64,000 nucleotides of DNA. Source: Lycorma delicatula. Its lineage: Eukaryota > Arthropoda > Insecta > Hemiptera > Fulgoridae. Below the pieces are notes generated by a model. That model saw nothing but the letters and a program-made list of their open reading frames with translations, made no database searches and was not told where the DNA came from. Every line of letters begins with the position of its first letter. The first letter of the stretch is position 1. Both the position numbers and the translations under genes were made by a program. The DNA lies in NCBI RefSeq assembly GCF_047948215.1, contig NC_134461.1:90788245-90852244 (forward strand), given 5' to 3'. Shown here piece after piece: positions 33,600-44,834 of the stretch.

Positions 33600-34650
33600 T
33601 TATTAAAACAAATTTATTACCTATATTAGAATCCAAAAGTTTTTTTTTCAAAAAAAAAAGCTTCACATCTTACAATTGAAGTATATGTGTTTTTGTTATT
33701 TATTTTATTTCCCTTCGGTTTTAATATTTTTAAAAAGTTTTATACAATTTTATATATAGGCATATCAAAAAAAAAAGTCTACAATTCTTCAAAATTATAA
33801 AATCCAGACCTTAAACATTATTTATTTATTTTTAAATTATTTTATTTATTCATTATTATTATTTTTTTTTTTTTACTATTTTGTTTTATAGGAGAAGTAT
33901 GGTGAGGTGCACTCATGTATGTGTGACGGAATGTTAGAATTTAAAAAAAAAGGTTGAAGCGTGGAGACGTACAGGGCCAGGCAGGTAGTCTTTTTGCCTA
34001 GAGTGTTCGGGTCCGCCCACAATCAAGAGTGGAGGGATCGGGACTCCCCGATAATGGCATAAAAAACCCTCAAAGTATGAGAGGGTCGCGAAGTGAGGAT
34101 TATGGACAGGATGGGTAGCTCCTTAGCGGAAGGGCATAGCGGCTATCCGGAAGAGAGGAAGGTTGGTATGCCCTAGTGAAGATGGGGAGATCCCGATGGA
34201 AAAACCCCGAGAAGGGGGCTAGCTAGGATGGACAGAGACTGCTGCCACAACACTCCGACGTGACTGTGTTTTAACGGCGAGGACCGGTTGCCTTGGAGGC
34301 GTTTAAAAAAAAGTACCTTAAAAACAGAAAAGATTTTTTGTAAATGTTTGTTTATGTTCTGATTTTAGCCTTTATTTGAGAGAGTGCTATATTTAGAAAA
34401 TCATTAATTAAACATATTTGTGAAGTTTAACATATATATGAATGAATATTTTTAGAAAGGATTTTTTAAATTTATTCTCCACTTCTAAATAATAATATTC
34501 GCTGTTTTTTTCGCTCTAAGTCTTTTAATTTTTATTATTAAAAATAAAATAATTTCTCTTTATCATTTTAAGGATAATTAAAATTTAAGTAGTTATGTCC
34601 CCTATAATATACCCCGGACCCGAAATAAGAAGCGACTTTTTTCATTACTA
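33600..34650 (+). repeat. Dispersed repeat family D, copy 2 (interrupted)
   Basis: Both sides align with 10695-11230: TCTACAATTCTTCAAAATTA and CCAGACCTTAAA to the left; TTATTCTCCACTTCTAAATA and CCCGGACCCGAAATAAGAAG to the right. A GC-rich block between them is absent from copy 1. Confidence 0.7.
33816..34314. mobile_element. Insert with GC-rich core inside family D repeat
   Basis: Flanked by ACCTTAAA on both sides (33808-33815 and 34315-34322). Copy 1 of family D has only one similar site (ACCTAAAA near 10880). The insert starts with a TTTATTTA- and T-rich stretch to about 33870 and continues as GC-rich DNA ending in a short A-run (GTTTAAAAAAAAGT). It contains the inverted pieces AACCCTC/GAGGGT (about 34065-34087) and CCCCGAGAAGGGGGC. 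No coding frame. It looks like a retroelement leader or tail. Orientation is unclear because both a left T-rich and a right A-rich end are present. Confidence 0.65.
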
Positions 34651-34933
34651 TCATAAAAGTAATTTTTTTTTTAATTAATTTTTTTGGTAAGGATCACTGT
34701 ACAAAAAAAAAATTACTAAATTTTTCCTACACTGTAAGGGAGCCCTAAATTAAAAAAAAATTATATATATATTTTAAACTGGGAATTTTTTATGCTTAAT
34801 TTTGATTATCAATAGAAAAAAAATTCCCATTGATACCTGTTAGTGGCAAAAAGATGAAAGCCTAGAAAACGCTGGAAACAAGTCGGAACAGGTCATTGAC
34901 CTAAGCCATGATGAAATGATGGTGATGATCATT
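34651..34933. other. AT-rich spacer
   Basis: Continues weak similarity to family D (compare 11520-11620) and then unique sequence. The minus-strand frame 34840-35052 is not convincing. Confidence 0.45.
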
Positions 34934-35096
34934 TTTATTACACGACTGTACAAAAGGAGTGTAAAGTATATAGTATACGTATGAATGTTCGTTCCACCGT
35001 TGCAGCTGAAGGGCTGAACCGATTTAGATGTGTGACCTCGGGTTGGAATCATTACGTTTCCGGGAGTATCTTAGGTTGTACGAGTGTAAATATATA
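34934..35096 (+). repeat. Direct repeat H, copy 1
   Basis: About 160 bp matching 35679-35833: TTATTACACG, TACAAAAGGAGTGTAA/CTCAAAAAGTAGAGTAA, ACCGATTTAGATGTGTGACC and GTTGGAATC(A/C)TTACGTT. The two copies flank family C copy 3. Confidence 0.75.
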
Positions 35097-35103
35097 TATA
35101 TAT

Positions 35104-35660
35104 ATAGGTGATTCAAAAGGAAGAAGATATAATCTGGAAATGATTCTAGAGCTTGAAATAAGGAAAAAAGATTCACACAATCATATATCCGAAAACGCTT
35201 ATTTATCGAGTTACGGCTAGCGAAAAATTTCTCGTGGATTTCAGTTCCCCCAGAGAAATTTTAGTATATTAGGGGTAAACGTGATGGTATATTATGTCTT
35301 TTGACCTGAAAAATCGATAAAACAGGTCCCAGAACTGCATTTCTCGTAGTTTTCATGGTATCCAACGTAAAACAGAAAAATTTGGTAACGAAAAATATTT
35401 TTTAGGTTTGAAGTACAATAAATTTGTTAAATGACTAATAGATGCGTAAATTTTGTTATTAAAATGTGTAGAAAATTTTATTCTGAGAAGATTGATTTAA
35501 TAGTCTATGAAGAACAAAAAACAGATCAACTTTTATTAGCAACAAACTTAAAAAAAAAATCTTATGAATTTGTAATAATTAAAAACAGTTGTTTTTAATA
35601 CAATAAATTTAGACCTTTGAAAAATTAAAATATTTTTAATTTACTTTAATAAACTCACTA
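35104..35660 (+). repeat. Dispersed repeat family C, copy 3 (diverged)
   Basis: It starts GGTGATTCAAAAGGAAGAAG directly after a TA run and retains GGTCCCAGAACTGCATTT and AATAAATTTGTTAAATGACT. It lies exactly between the two H direct repeats. The 79-codon frame at 34981-35220 crosses the border and is not a gene. Confidence 0.6.
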
Positions 35661-35678
35661 TGGTTTGTACTCTAATGA

Positions 35679-35833
35679 TTTATTACACGTCTACTCAAAA
35701 AGTAGAGTAATGTATTTAGGATGTATGTATGTTTGATTCACAGTAGGAGCTCAATGGTTGAACCAATCTAGATGTATGACCCTGCGTTGGAATCCTTACG
35801 TTACTGGGAGTATCATGGGTTATATAAATATGT
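35679..35833 (+). repeat. Direct repeat H, copy 2
   Basis: Same orientation as copy 1 and diverged by roughly one base in four to five. It contains ACCAATCTAGATGTATGACC and GTTGGAATCCTTACGTTACT. Confidence 0.75.
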
Positions 35834-38627
35834 TTATATACATATAAAAAAAATATACTATATACAAAATTGTCACCTTCACTGTAATTATTCTATATTT
35901 AAGAGCAATATTTATCAGCAATGTTTTTTTATTTTTTTGTAGTGAATAATCATTTTTAATATTTATCACTTTTAGTTTAATGGTTCTAAGTCTGATTCCC
36001 AGATAGTATAATTTTTTATTATTTTATTATCCTTATAAGTACAAAAAATAATATCACAAATAAACCAACATCGGACGTGCCTGTTGATATAGTATTAAAT
36101 AAATAAACACGTTCATAAGCTGCTGAATTGAAAAAAAAGTTAAAGTAAGAGAACAGTTTCTTGATCAAATACATGCTGTCAGCAGCATCCTTTTTACTAT
36201 AAATGTCTACGTGAGTTGGTTATCAGTTAAAATGAAAAGATTTGAAATTTTCCTGTGAGTTTGTGTAGTCAGTCAGAAGGATAAGCTACTCATCTCGAGT
36301 AGACGGCGGTATATTTCATCAGTAAGTGAAGTGGATGGAAAAAAAACCCTGAAAAATCTAAAGTAGTAAAAGAGGAATCAATTCGTCTAATGAAAGTTGA
36401 CCCTTCTCAAGTTTTCTTTTTCGGTAAGTCATCGTCTTAAGACTTTTGAGATCGAGATAGAATGAAAGTGAAATGGAATATGAGAGAGAAGGATAGTATA
36501 ATATATATAGGGAAAGAGGAAGAGAGACAAAATAAAAGGTATGTGCAAAGAAGGTACAAACTGGAAAGAGATACCGTGAAAGAGAGAGAGATAAATGAAA
36601 TAAAAAAGTATCTCAAGGTATACCGACTGAACTTACTATTACTTGTACTCCCGTTGCACGCATCCTGTAGAAATCATAATACGGTGCTTTGTAGTCCCGT
36701 TGCGTGTTTCAGGGAGACTTAAGTCCTCCTGTTTCTCCTGTAAGTAAGCATAGGGATCTATCTGACACAAGAACTGCATTACCTCTTATCAAAGACAACC
36801 TCCCTTCTCATACACTCATAGAATTCCAGCCACCGCAACAATTCTCCCTCTTGTTTTTTTCTCCCTAAATACCGCCAGCTACCCTCAATAAGTAACATTT
36901 TTCTATATTTCTTTTTTTACGATCTAATTTTAGATAGAACTAACTGTAAGTTATTGTTATGAGTCATAATACATTAGTTTTTCTGTCAACTTATCGGCTG
37001 GATGTTAGGGAATGTTGTGATATATTGAAAAAAGCGAGTATCCCGATGTGTAATGTAAAAAAAATTGAAATTGATACAGATAATAAAATTATAATAAACA
37101 TATCTATTTACTTAATCCTACAAAAATATTCCATTTATTAATTATTTTTCTATTAAAATTCCCATTCCATATTCCCAACCAAGGAATAAGTGACGTAATT
37201 GGAAACTAACTTTATTTCTGTTGTTAATAAAAGAGATAAAATATTATTCCAATATTTGAAAATATATTTACACAGTATGCTATCTAAAGTTGTCTCACGA
37301 GTCAACTTTTTTTTTTTTATTTTACTTTTTCTTGTCATTTTTATTAATTAAAAGTTTTCCTGATGTAACATTACTCTATATATTATTATATTTTACACGC
37401 TGAAAATTTTACTTTATTCGTAACTCCGTTTTGTTGAATTAACAATATTTGAATTTATTTTAAAATCCCTCTGTTATTTTTTATTCGTCAGATGTATTTC
37501 TTGTTTAAATTTGAATAGTTAGTATTTATATTAAAACATTTGAACAGTACGAAACAAAGCTAAGCTTTCGCTAGAATAATATACAATGTAGATACTAATA
37601 GTAAAATTTTCACGAAGTAAATGTCTAGTGCCGTTTATAAAATTTTATGGTATTTATATAAAAAAATAAAATTTTTACAAATAGAATATTTTGTAGTTTA
37701 TTATATTTTAAACTGATTACTTCAAAATAGCTCAGTTCTATTTTTTGTTTGTTCTGAGACAATATTATAGATTAAATCTTAGTGACTAATTAATACCAGT
37801 AACGTGATCATAAAATATTAATTAAAATTAGTGATATAAAAGTAGAACTGAACCTAAGTCCTCTACCATCATAATAACACCTGATTGGCTGACGATCACA
37901 TCAAGACTATTTCATTAAACGCAGAAAATCGTCCTTTTGTATAAATCATCTTTTTTTAAATCTAATATTTTCAACCAATTATTACAGAAAATTTATCTTT
38001 TAAAAAAACTGGCAAAGATGTTGCTGAAAGTTAATTTAAAACATTTACTAACATGATTTGTTAAACAAGCAAGTGGTTTGTAAGTTTAAAAAATAACCCT
38101 TTTTCACACTCCTAGAAATAATATGTTGATGGTAGGGGTAAACACTTAAAAAAAAGAAGAATTTACTTTTTTAATAATCTTGAAAAGTTCCCACGTAAAA
38201 ATTTCACTATAACGAGAGAATAGTCATGGGTTAAATGGAAACCTTTCTATCACCTATTCCAGTTTTAATAAAATTTTAATTAATGATTCTTATGCACTTA
38301 TGCTATCTATACAAACCTTAATAATTCACTTTATGATTTTATCAATATGATATGTTTAAGTCATTCTATGATTGTATGTTCACGGTACCTGAGATATTAG
38401 AAATAAATAAATACCAACACGTACACGGAAACGTCTGCGTATATACAACTGGGTCACAATTTGTTGTGTTTTACAATTTTGAAATCATCCTACCTCAAAA
38501 TGTCATAAAAAACTTTTTCGACAAAATATTTTCGGACCGGAACCGAAAATTTTGTCCTATTACAATTCTTTCCCTTATTATAATAATATTCTATATAGTG
38601 TAGGAAAGAAATATAATAAGCAAGTCA
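35834..38627. other. AT-rich spacer, no gene seen
   Basis: 2.8 kb without a supported gene. A purine-rich stretch at 36450-36615 gives an 86-codon frame rich in K, E and R, which I attribute to composition. The frames 36959-37141, 37153-37338 and 38352-38603 have no motif. Confidence 0.55.
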
Positions 38628-38690
38628 AATGGGGTAGTAGTTAGGATGCTGGTTTCTAGATCATTCACTATTGGGTTCGACTCTTACATT
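38628..38690 (+). repeat. tRNA-like SINE head relic
   Basis: TAGTAGTTAGGATGCTGG (38635-38652) resembles an A box, and GGGTTCGACTC (38673-38683) resembles a B box at tRNA-like spacing. No acceptor stem or full cloverleaf can be closed, so I do not call a functional tRNA. Confidence 0.5.
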
Positions 38691-39540
38691 TTTAATTTAA
38701 CGTTTCATTCATATCATTTTCATCATTAAAATACGTGTCTATTCATTTCTTAATGTATACATACAAATAATAAAATTACTTAAATTAATACAGTCTACAA
38801 TTTAAAATAAACTTTCCGCGAGTAGAAATGTGATAATTTGTTTATATACATAATAGAAAAGTTTTTAACAATTAGTTAGGTGCCATAACGATACCGGTTG
38901 TGATCGTTCGAAAAGGTACAGTCAGTTTTAAAAGAAATAATTAACTTGTATATCAGGAATTTCACAGATACAAAAATACTGCGATAAATAAAGTTAAAAA
39001 CAAGATATATTACTTATTCTGTAGTGAAATAAGGTAATACAAACACTGCATTTATTCAGTGGGAAAAATATTTTTTAACAATCTTAAAAGGATTAAAAAG
39101 GCTATCTGCTAAAAAAGAAAATAAAATTTTATAAAACTTCAGATTATAAAATTTATTGTTTATCTATTTGAGTAATTTAATTAATAATTTTTGCTTTGAA
39201 AATGAGTGAAGCTCAAAACTAGTTACTGACAAAGGGATAGCATAAAATGTTGTAATCTATTTAAATTTATATAAACTTAACTGTTTGCTTCATTTTTTAT
39301 ATTAGTTTAAAACTTAATAAAATTAAAATGTGTTTTATTATTTTAATTAAAATTACTGACAATATAAGGAAAATTTGATTATTTATCCATTTGTTTTTGT
39401 TAATAAAAATCACTCAAATTATTTAGAACTAACATTTATTCATGATTAACTGAATTAAATATAAATAAAAATCTTAAAATAGAAAACGTTTAAAAGCTAT
39501 TTACCAAAAGATATATAAATATAAAAATTTAAATTAGATT
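38691..39540. other. AT-rich spacer, no gene seen
   Basis: Structureless AT-rich sequence with no motif. Confidence 0.55.
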
Positions 39541-39720
39541 TTCCGACCTGCGTGGCAGGGTAGGCAGCATCTCAGCATTACGTGCGTAGCTTTCGGATTC
39601 GAATCCCGGTCAGGCTTTTCATACGCTAGCAACTTCCACCCGAACTAATAATCATAGTTGTTGATGCCCACTCATTCATAAAAAAAGATTTGAGTTGCTT
39701 TTCGATTGTCAAAAATAAAA
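39541..39720 (+). repeat. tRNA-derived SINE, family S2-like head
   Basis: A-box-like TGGCAGGGTAGGCAG (39553-39567) and a B box GGATTCGAATCCCGG (from 39595), then TCAGGCTTTTCATACGCTAG. The CGAATCCCGGTCA(G/A)GC stretch is shared with the units at 46545 and 62318, but the tail after about 39640 differs from theirs. Confidence 0.65.
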
Positions 39721-40725
39721 GCAACAAACAACTTTGACTAATCCTTTTTTCATCTCAGTTTTAGAATTAATGTATTTCATCCATCAAGAAACAATGCAAT
39801 ATACTTAGTAGAAAAAATGAAAGAAATGTTGAAAATAAATAATACCTAATAAAACAATATGTTAAGAGTTCTATCTGTATTTATAAAATAAGGAAAATCA
39901 TAATTTTGGTTTTAAAATTTTACTTTATTACAATTTTTATTTAAATTTTATTAATTAAAATTAATCTTTTGTGATGGTGATTGATTAACGATTGAAATTC
40001 GCATATAATTTTGAATTATTGTGGGGTAATTGTAATTAGGTGTTTTCATTTTACAATTTTAATAAAATCATTTTTTTTCATTTGTAAGTAATTAAATAAA
40101 AAAACCGAAGCTGTTTAGATTACCAAGAATAAAAAAAAAACAGTAGTAGTGGAATGGATAAGTTATATCGAATAAATAAATAAAAGATCTTAAAATCCTT
40201 AGGGTTTGAATTTAAGGAGGTAGTGGACCTACTCAACTGAGTTTGAGAAGCCAGTCACGGAGTGTAAGCTACAGTAAGAAAGATAGATGCATTCGGACTC
40301 CCTGTGGGTTTCGAAATAGTCCTGATTACTGCCACCTCAAATATTGATGATAAAGAATGACTCACATACTTAAACTGAAATACCACACCTTTGAAAATGA
40401 ATTAAACATATCTGTCCGCTTTGATCCCATGGGGGAAATGATTCTTTATTATAGTAAAAATTTCACTGAATAAGTTAGTAAAGAATAGACCAAAAATTTA
40501 GAAACGGTTTGAATTTTAATAATCAAAATTATGTAAACGATTCATCTCTTTTTTTTTGGCAATGACTATATATAAAAGGAAATATATATATATATATCGG
40601 AGAATTATAATTTGTTAGTTTTTTAAATTTTATTTTGCTAATGTGTAGTTGCAATCCATTCAACTAGTGAACAATAAGCAACCGTCCCCCCAAACGGACC
40701 AATGAGAGTGGATAATATATTTGAC
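39721..40725. other. AT-rich spacer, no gene seen
   Basis: AT-rich sequence with a less AT-rich patch at 40195-40440 that has no recognisable motif, and a TA run near 40582-40597. Confidence 0.5.
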
Positions 40726-40960
40726 ATGGAAATGAGGTGTAGTCTTGTACAGACTTAGGCCGACCATTCCTGCTTTGTGTGGTTAACTGAACCCCACCAA
40801 CCAATGTACACCGGTATCCACTGTCTAGAATTCAAATCATTATAAAAGCCACTTACTTTTACTAGGATATAAACCTCAGAACCTTCAAATTCGAAAATCA
40901 ACTGTTAAACAGTGATTTTAGGACGTAGAGTTTACTACTAGAATAGCCCAGTGGGCAAAT
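40726..40960 (-). repeat. SINE family S1, copy d
   Basis: On the minus strand it carries GATACCGGTGTACATTGGTT, GGTTCAGTTAACCACACA and GGAATGGTCGGCCTAAGTCT. The head region shows a mutated B box (GGTTTATATCC). The tail differs from copy c and resembles copy b, suggesting an S1 subfamily. Confidence 0.75.
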
Positions 40961-41014
40961 TATTTCAGATGAGTAATGAAATTATCATTAAAGATAAAGG
41001 ATGTGAAAAATGAA

Positions 41015-42752
41015 TTGTAGTGGTCACCATGAAAGATGGCGTTTGTTTTTAAACTATTGTATCTCAGCTAAAACAAATCATACAATAAAAATTAACATAT
41101 CACCGGAAACTAAAATTATTTCTGCGCTAACAGGATTCAGCCGATTTTAGATACCCTCATTCGTTTGAAAATTAGCGGGGTGAAAAGCGGAAAAAAATCA
41201 AGATTTTTTGCACTTTTTTTAAGAACGTCAACTTTGAATTACTACAAAACCAAAACCAATCGAGATCAAAATTTCTAGTTTTGGAGGTAGATTAAACGAT
41301 TTATTACTTTATTTTTTGTTTTATAAACCTAAAATAAGAACCCTTTTATGTAGATTTCATAAGAAAGCTACCTATTGTAATGGGTACCATGATTCGAGTT
41401 CTGGAAGATTTCGACATATCTTCGCGTTTCACATACTCCAGACCCCAAAACCAATGTTAGTCCAAGAGTTTATAAATATATTTATAATTGTACATATTTC
41501 ACTTTCTTGTGACACGATAACTGCCGTAATTTTGTTATCCCAAAATCTCTCGTTAACGGCCAAAATCGAACATGGGGGTGAAAATAGGGGGATTTTTAAA
41601 AAAAGCAAAATGTGTTATAACTTTCTTATTAAGTAAAAATCGAACTTTTTTAAAGTTCCTACTATTCTTTGGATAAGGACCTAAATCCTATCTAAGTAAA
41701 GTCTTTTGACATCACCAACCATTGGTGAAGGGGGTGGCAAAAAGTGGGGTTATTAAGACAAAAATTTGTACTTCCCTAATAGGCACAGTATCGAATCGGT
41801 TTAAAGTGATTTGTCTGAAACAATCTTTGACATGACCAACCCTTACTGCAAGGGATGACCAAGATGTTGCTGAAATTGTAAGATGGGACTTTTCGTATGG
41901 TAAACATGTAACACTTTTTTTCACATGCATCCATTGTTGTACTGAGTAAATTTGAAGTTTTTCTTAACTTTAAGGTGGACATTTTTTTATCCCATACTTA
42001 GTACCGGTGAAATCCACCTCCGCCTTTCCGCGTGACAAAAGGGATCTTTTTATTTCATTCACGACGTAAAATGCATGCTTGCTTTTTTATTTCATGAAAT
42101 GTGCACGTAATTGTATTATATAATTTACGTTTAATATAATTAATTTACATAAATACTGATTAAAACATGTATGGTGTAAAGGATTCATGAATGGTACACA
42201 AACATAAGGTTGTTGAGGTAGTTTGTAAGTCAATTTTTATGACCTTGTAAATGATCCTCACCATAAAACGCAAAAGTTTATTAATTTAAATTCTACAAAT
42301 AAGAATTCTACAAAACTGATATTAGCGAAAATCTATTTTTTATACACTTAAATTTAACCGAAATGTGATGGTTTTACCTGAAACAGCCTATAAGCTTAAA
42401 TAATAGTAATTTTGGGCTAAATAGTAATTATAATTATTAAAAAACGTTCGTTTAATCTATCTCCAAAAGCAGAAAAGTTTTATTTCGATCCGTTGTGATT
42501 TCGTAGTAATTCAAAGTTGACGTTCTTAAAAAAAGTACAAAAAATTGTGAGTTTTCCGCTCTTCACGTTCCTAATTTTGAAACGATTGAAGGTAATTAAA
42601 ATCGACCGAATCTAGTTAGCGAAATAATAACTGCAATTTCCGACGATACCATCATTTTTATTGTGAAATTTTTTTTAACTGAGATACAATAGTTTATAAA
42701 CATAAGCGCCATATTTCATGGCAACCACTACAAGATTTTAAAAAGACATAAA
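41015..42752. mobile_element. Long-terminal-inverted-repeat element with family A core
   Basis: Arms of about 320 bp (41015-41335 and 42432-42752) are inverted copies: TGTAGTGGTCACCATGAAAG at the left end pairs with TTTCATGGCAACCACTACA at the right. AAACTATTGTATCTCAG, AAGAACGTCAACTTTGAATT and GGAG(G/A)TAGATTAAACGA are further paired parts. Between them lies a repeat family A copy (41340-42060) plus about 370 bp of AT-rich sequence. There is no transposase. The arms exceed those of most MITEs; a foldback element or a non-autonomous relative of a large transposon is possible. No target duplication was recognised. Confidence 0.85.
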
Positions 42753-43320
42753 AATAATTGAGTAAAATTAAAAGTTAAAGAGAAGAATACATTGAACCAA
42801 TCAAGTGTGAGAAAAACAAACATTAGTACGTTTACATAAAAATGAACGCTATTATTTTTCGTTTTTAAAATAGTTACATAAAATTTAGTTAAAATTAAAA
42901 ATAATCAAAGATTATACTACTCAAATTGTATCTTTGATAATTAGTTTAAAAATAAATAAAGAACATCATAATAACGGGAAAGAACATCTTACTTGACTGC
43001 CCAGTCACTTCGCTGTAGACGTATTTAAATTCATTTCATTACTCACATTCCTTTTTTAAAAATTTAAAAAATCCTAAGAAATGACATTTTTCTCATTACT
43101 TTTTATCTTAAAAAGTTCTTATTAAAATTGAAAAATATGTTAAATTAACTAAGGTTTATTTAAAGATATTAAATTAATACGTTCGTTTTGATAAACTAAA
43201 TAAGGTAATGCGTATATTAATTAAAATAACTGTAATTAGGATGTATTATTTGAGAAAATAAGAATGCAGTCAATTTATATAGTAAAAAAAATAATTTAAT
43301 AAAACTGGTTAATTTTTAGT
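42753..43320. other. AT-rich spacer, no gene seen
   Basis: No frame, motif or paralogue. Confidence 0.55.
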
Positions 43321-44008
43321 TCCTTGTACGAAGTAAAGGAAGTATTGCGATCGCGAAAAATTTCAGTTTTCAGATTTCAACGGAACTATACATTTTGACT
43401 AGTTTCGGCGTGACGTCTGTACGTTCGTACATATCTCGCATAACTCAAAAATAATTAGCCGTAGAATGTTGAAATTTTGAATTTAGGAGAATTAACCATC
43501 TAGTTGTGCACCTCCCCTTTTAATTACAATTGACTGGACCAAAAGTGTCCAAAAACCAAAAGGTTTGGATTTTAGACTTTTTATTAACTTTAGTAAAAAG
43601 CCCTCATTGCGATTTTTTCAATGATATATCATAAGTGGTACTTATTTTCATCGGTTCCAGAGATATAGCCAAATAAAATTTTAATTAATGAAATATTTGG
43701 ATCTTACAAGGCGAAGGCACATTGGTTCGAATCCGACTTCATTTCCGTTTTTTTTTTTAATTTAATTATATCGATTTATTAATAATTATTAACGTGTGAT
43801 TATAAAAAACGTTTTACAATAAATAATAATTCATAATGACAAAAAAAAAATGAAAAAATAGATAAAAGATTTCTTTATTAAAGAATTGGATGATCGTATC
43901 TCACATTAAACTGAAATAGATTTAAATGAAGTGCAGCAAAAAGTGTGTATATGTAATTTAGTAGGCGTACAAGGAAATAATGCGGTGTCCAGATCAAATT
44001 TTTTACTG
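43321..44008 (+). repeat. Dispersed repeat family G with E head, copy 2 (uninterrupted)
   Basis: The head is TTCCTTGTACGAAGTAAAGG and GATCGCGAAAAATTTCAG. The body is AATTAGCCGTAGAATGTTGA and AGTTGTGCACCTCCCCTTTT. A perfect pol III B box consensus GGTTCGAATCC lies at 43724-43734, with an 11-T run at 43748-43758. The right part ends near GGTGTCCAGATCAAATTTTTT, also matched in copy 1 (about 27040-27062). The ACG-TCTGTACG...CGTACATATCTCGC region (43410-43440) is the empty site for the insertion in copy 1. Confidence 0.78.
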
Positions 44009-44834
44009 TTAGATTGATTCTAATCAATCGATAAATGAAGTCAGCAGACTAACTATGGTTTTTTTAAAGTTTTATTCAAAATGCTGTAAAAATTATAATT
44101 ATAATTATTTTTAACATAAAAGGTGCAAGAATACAATAAAAGTATACAAGTTTTTCTGAGAATTATTAATTATTTAAGTTTAATTTATACTGCATAATTC
44201 CACAATATAAAAATTCCTTTTAGTTTTTAACGTATTTTAATGCATTACTTTACTAGAAAAGTATATATTATTTTGTTAGTTTATAATATTACGATAGTGG
44301 AGAAAGATAAGACCCAGTGTAGGATGTGATATGAAAAACAACGGAGATAAAAGGAGCACTAATCAATGTAATGTCTCTAAGAATAACTTATAATTACAAA
44401 AACTGCTAGTCGCTGTAGTTAAAAAAGTAACAGAATGCTGTTAATAAGATGAATCTGTAGAGCTTAATACTTCCTGCATTTTGGTCGGCTTGCCGATATC
44501 CAAAGTAATCCCATATCAATGGCGTATGCAAGTGATTACATATGCAATTAACTCATATCCAAATTAATTTCATAAACAATTGAAAAGTAATTTTTTCATT
44601 TGAGAAAATAATGGGAATCCACTTCAATCTACACTTTTTTTAGTAAGCCTGAATTTTTTTTAATTTTGAGAATGGCTATGGAAACTTCAGAATTGACAAG
44701 TGTCAGGTCGCCTATAATCTTTGTGGTTACAGCATATAACATGCTTTCATGTCGCTACAAATACGATTCTAGCAAACGGCAGTCGAATTCAACGGTAATA
44801 AATAAAAATAAAAATATTTAAATAATTTTTTAAC
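44009..44834. other. AT-rich spacer, no gene seen
   Basis: No supported feature; a less AT-rich patch at about 44690-44800 leads into the next element and could be its outer leader. Confidence 0.5.

Noticed and set aside
36462..36722. 86-codon K/E/R-rich plus-strand frame
   Set aside because: A purine-rich strand gives such a composition by chance; no domain or second exon is visible.
38628..38690. Possible functional tRNA gene
   Set aside because: A- and B-box-like motifs are present, but no acceptor or anticodon stem can be closed. More likely a SINE head.
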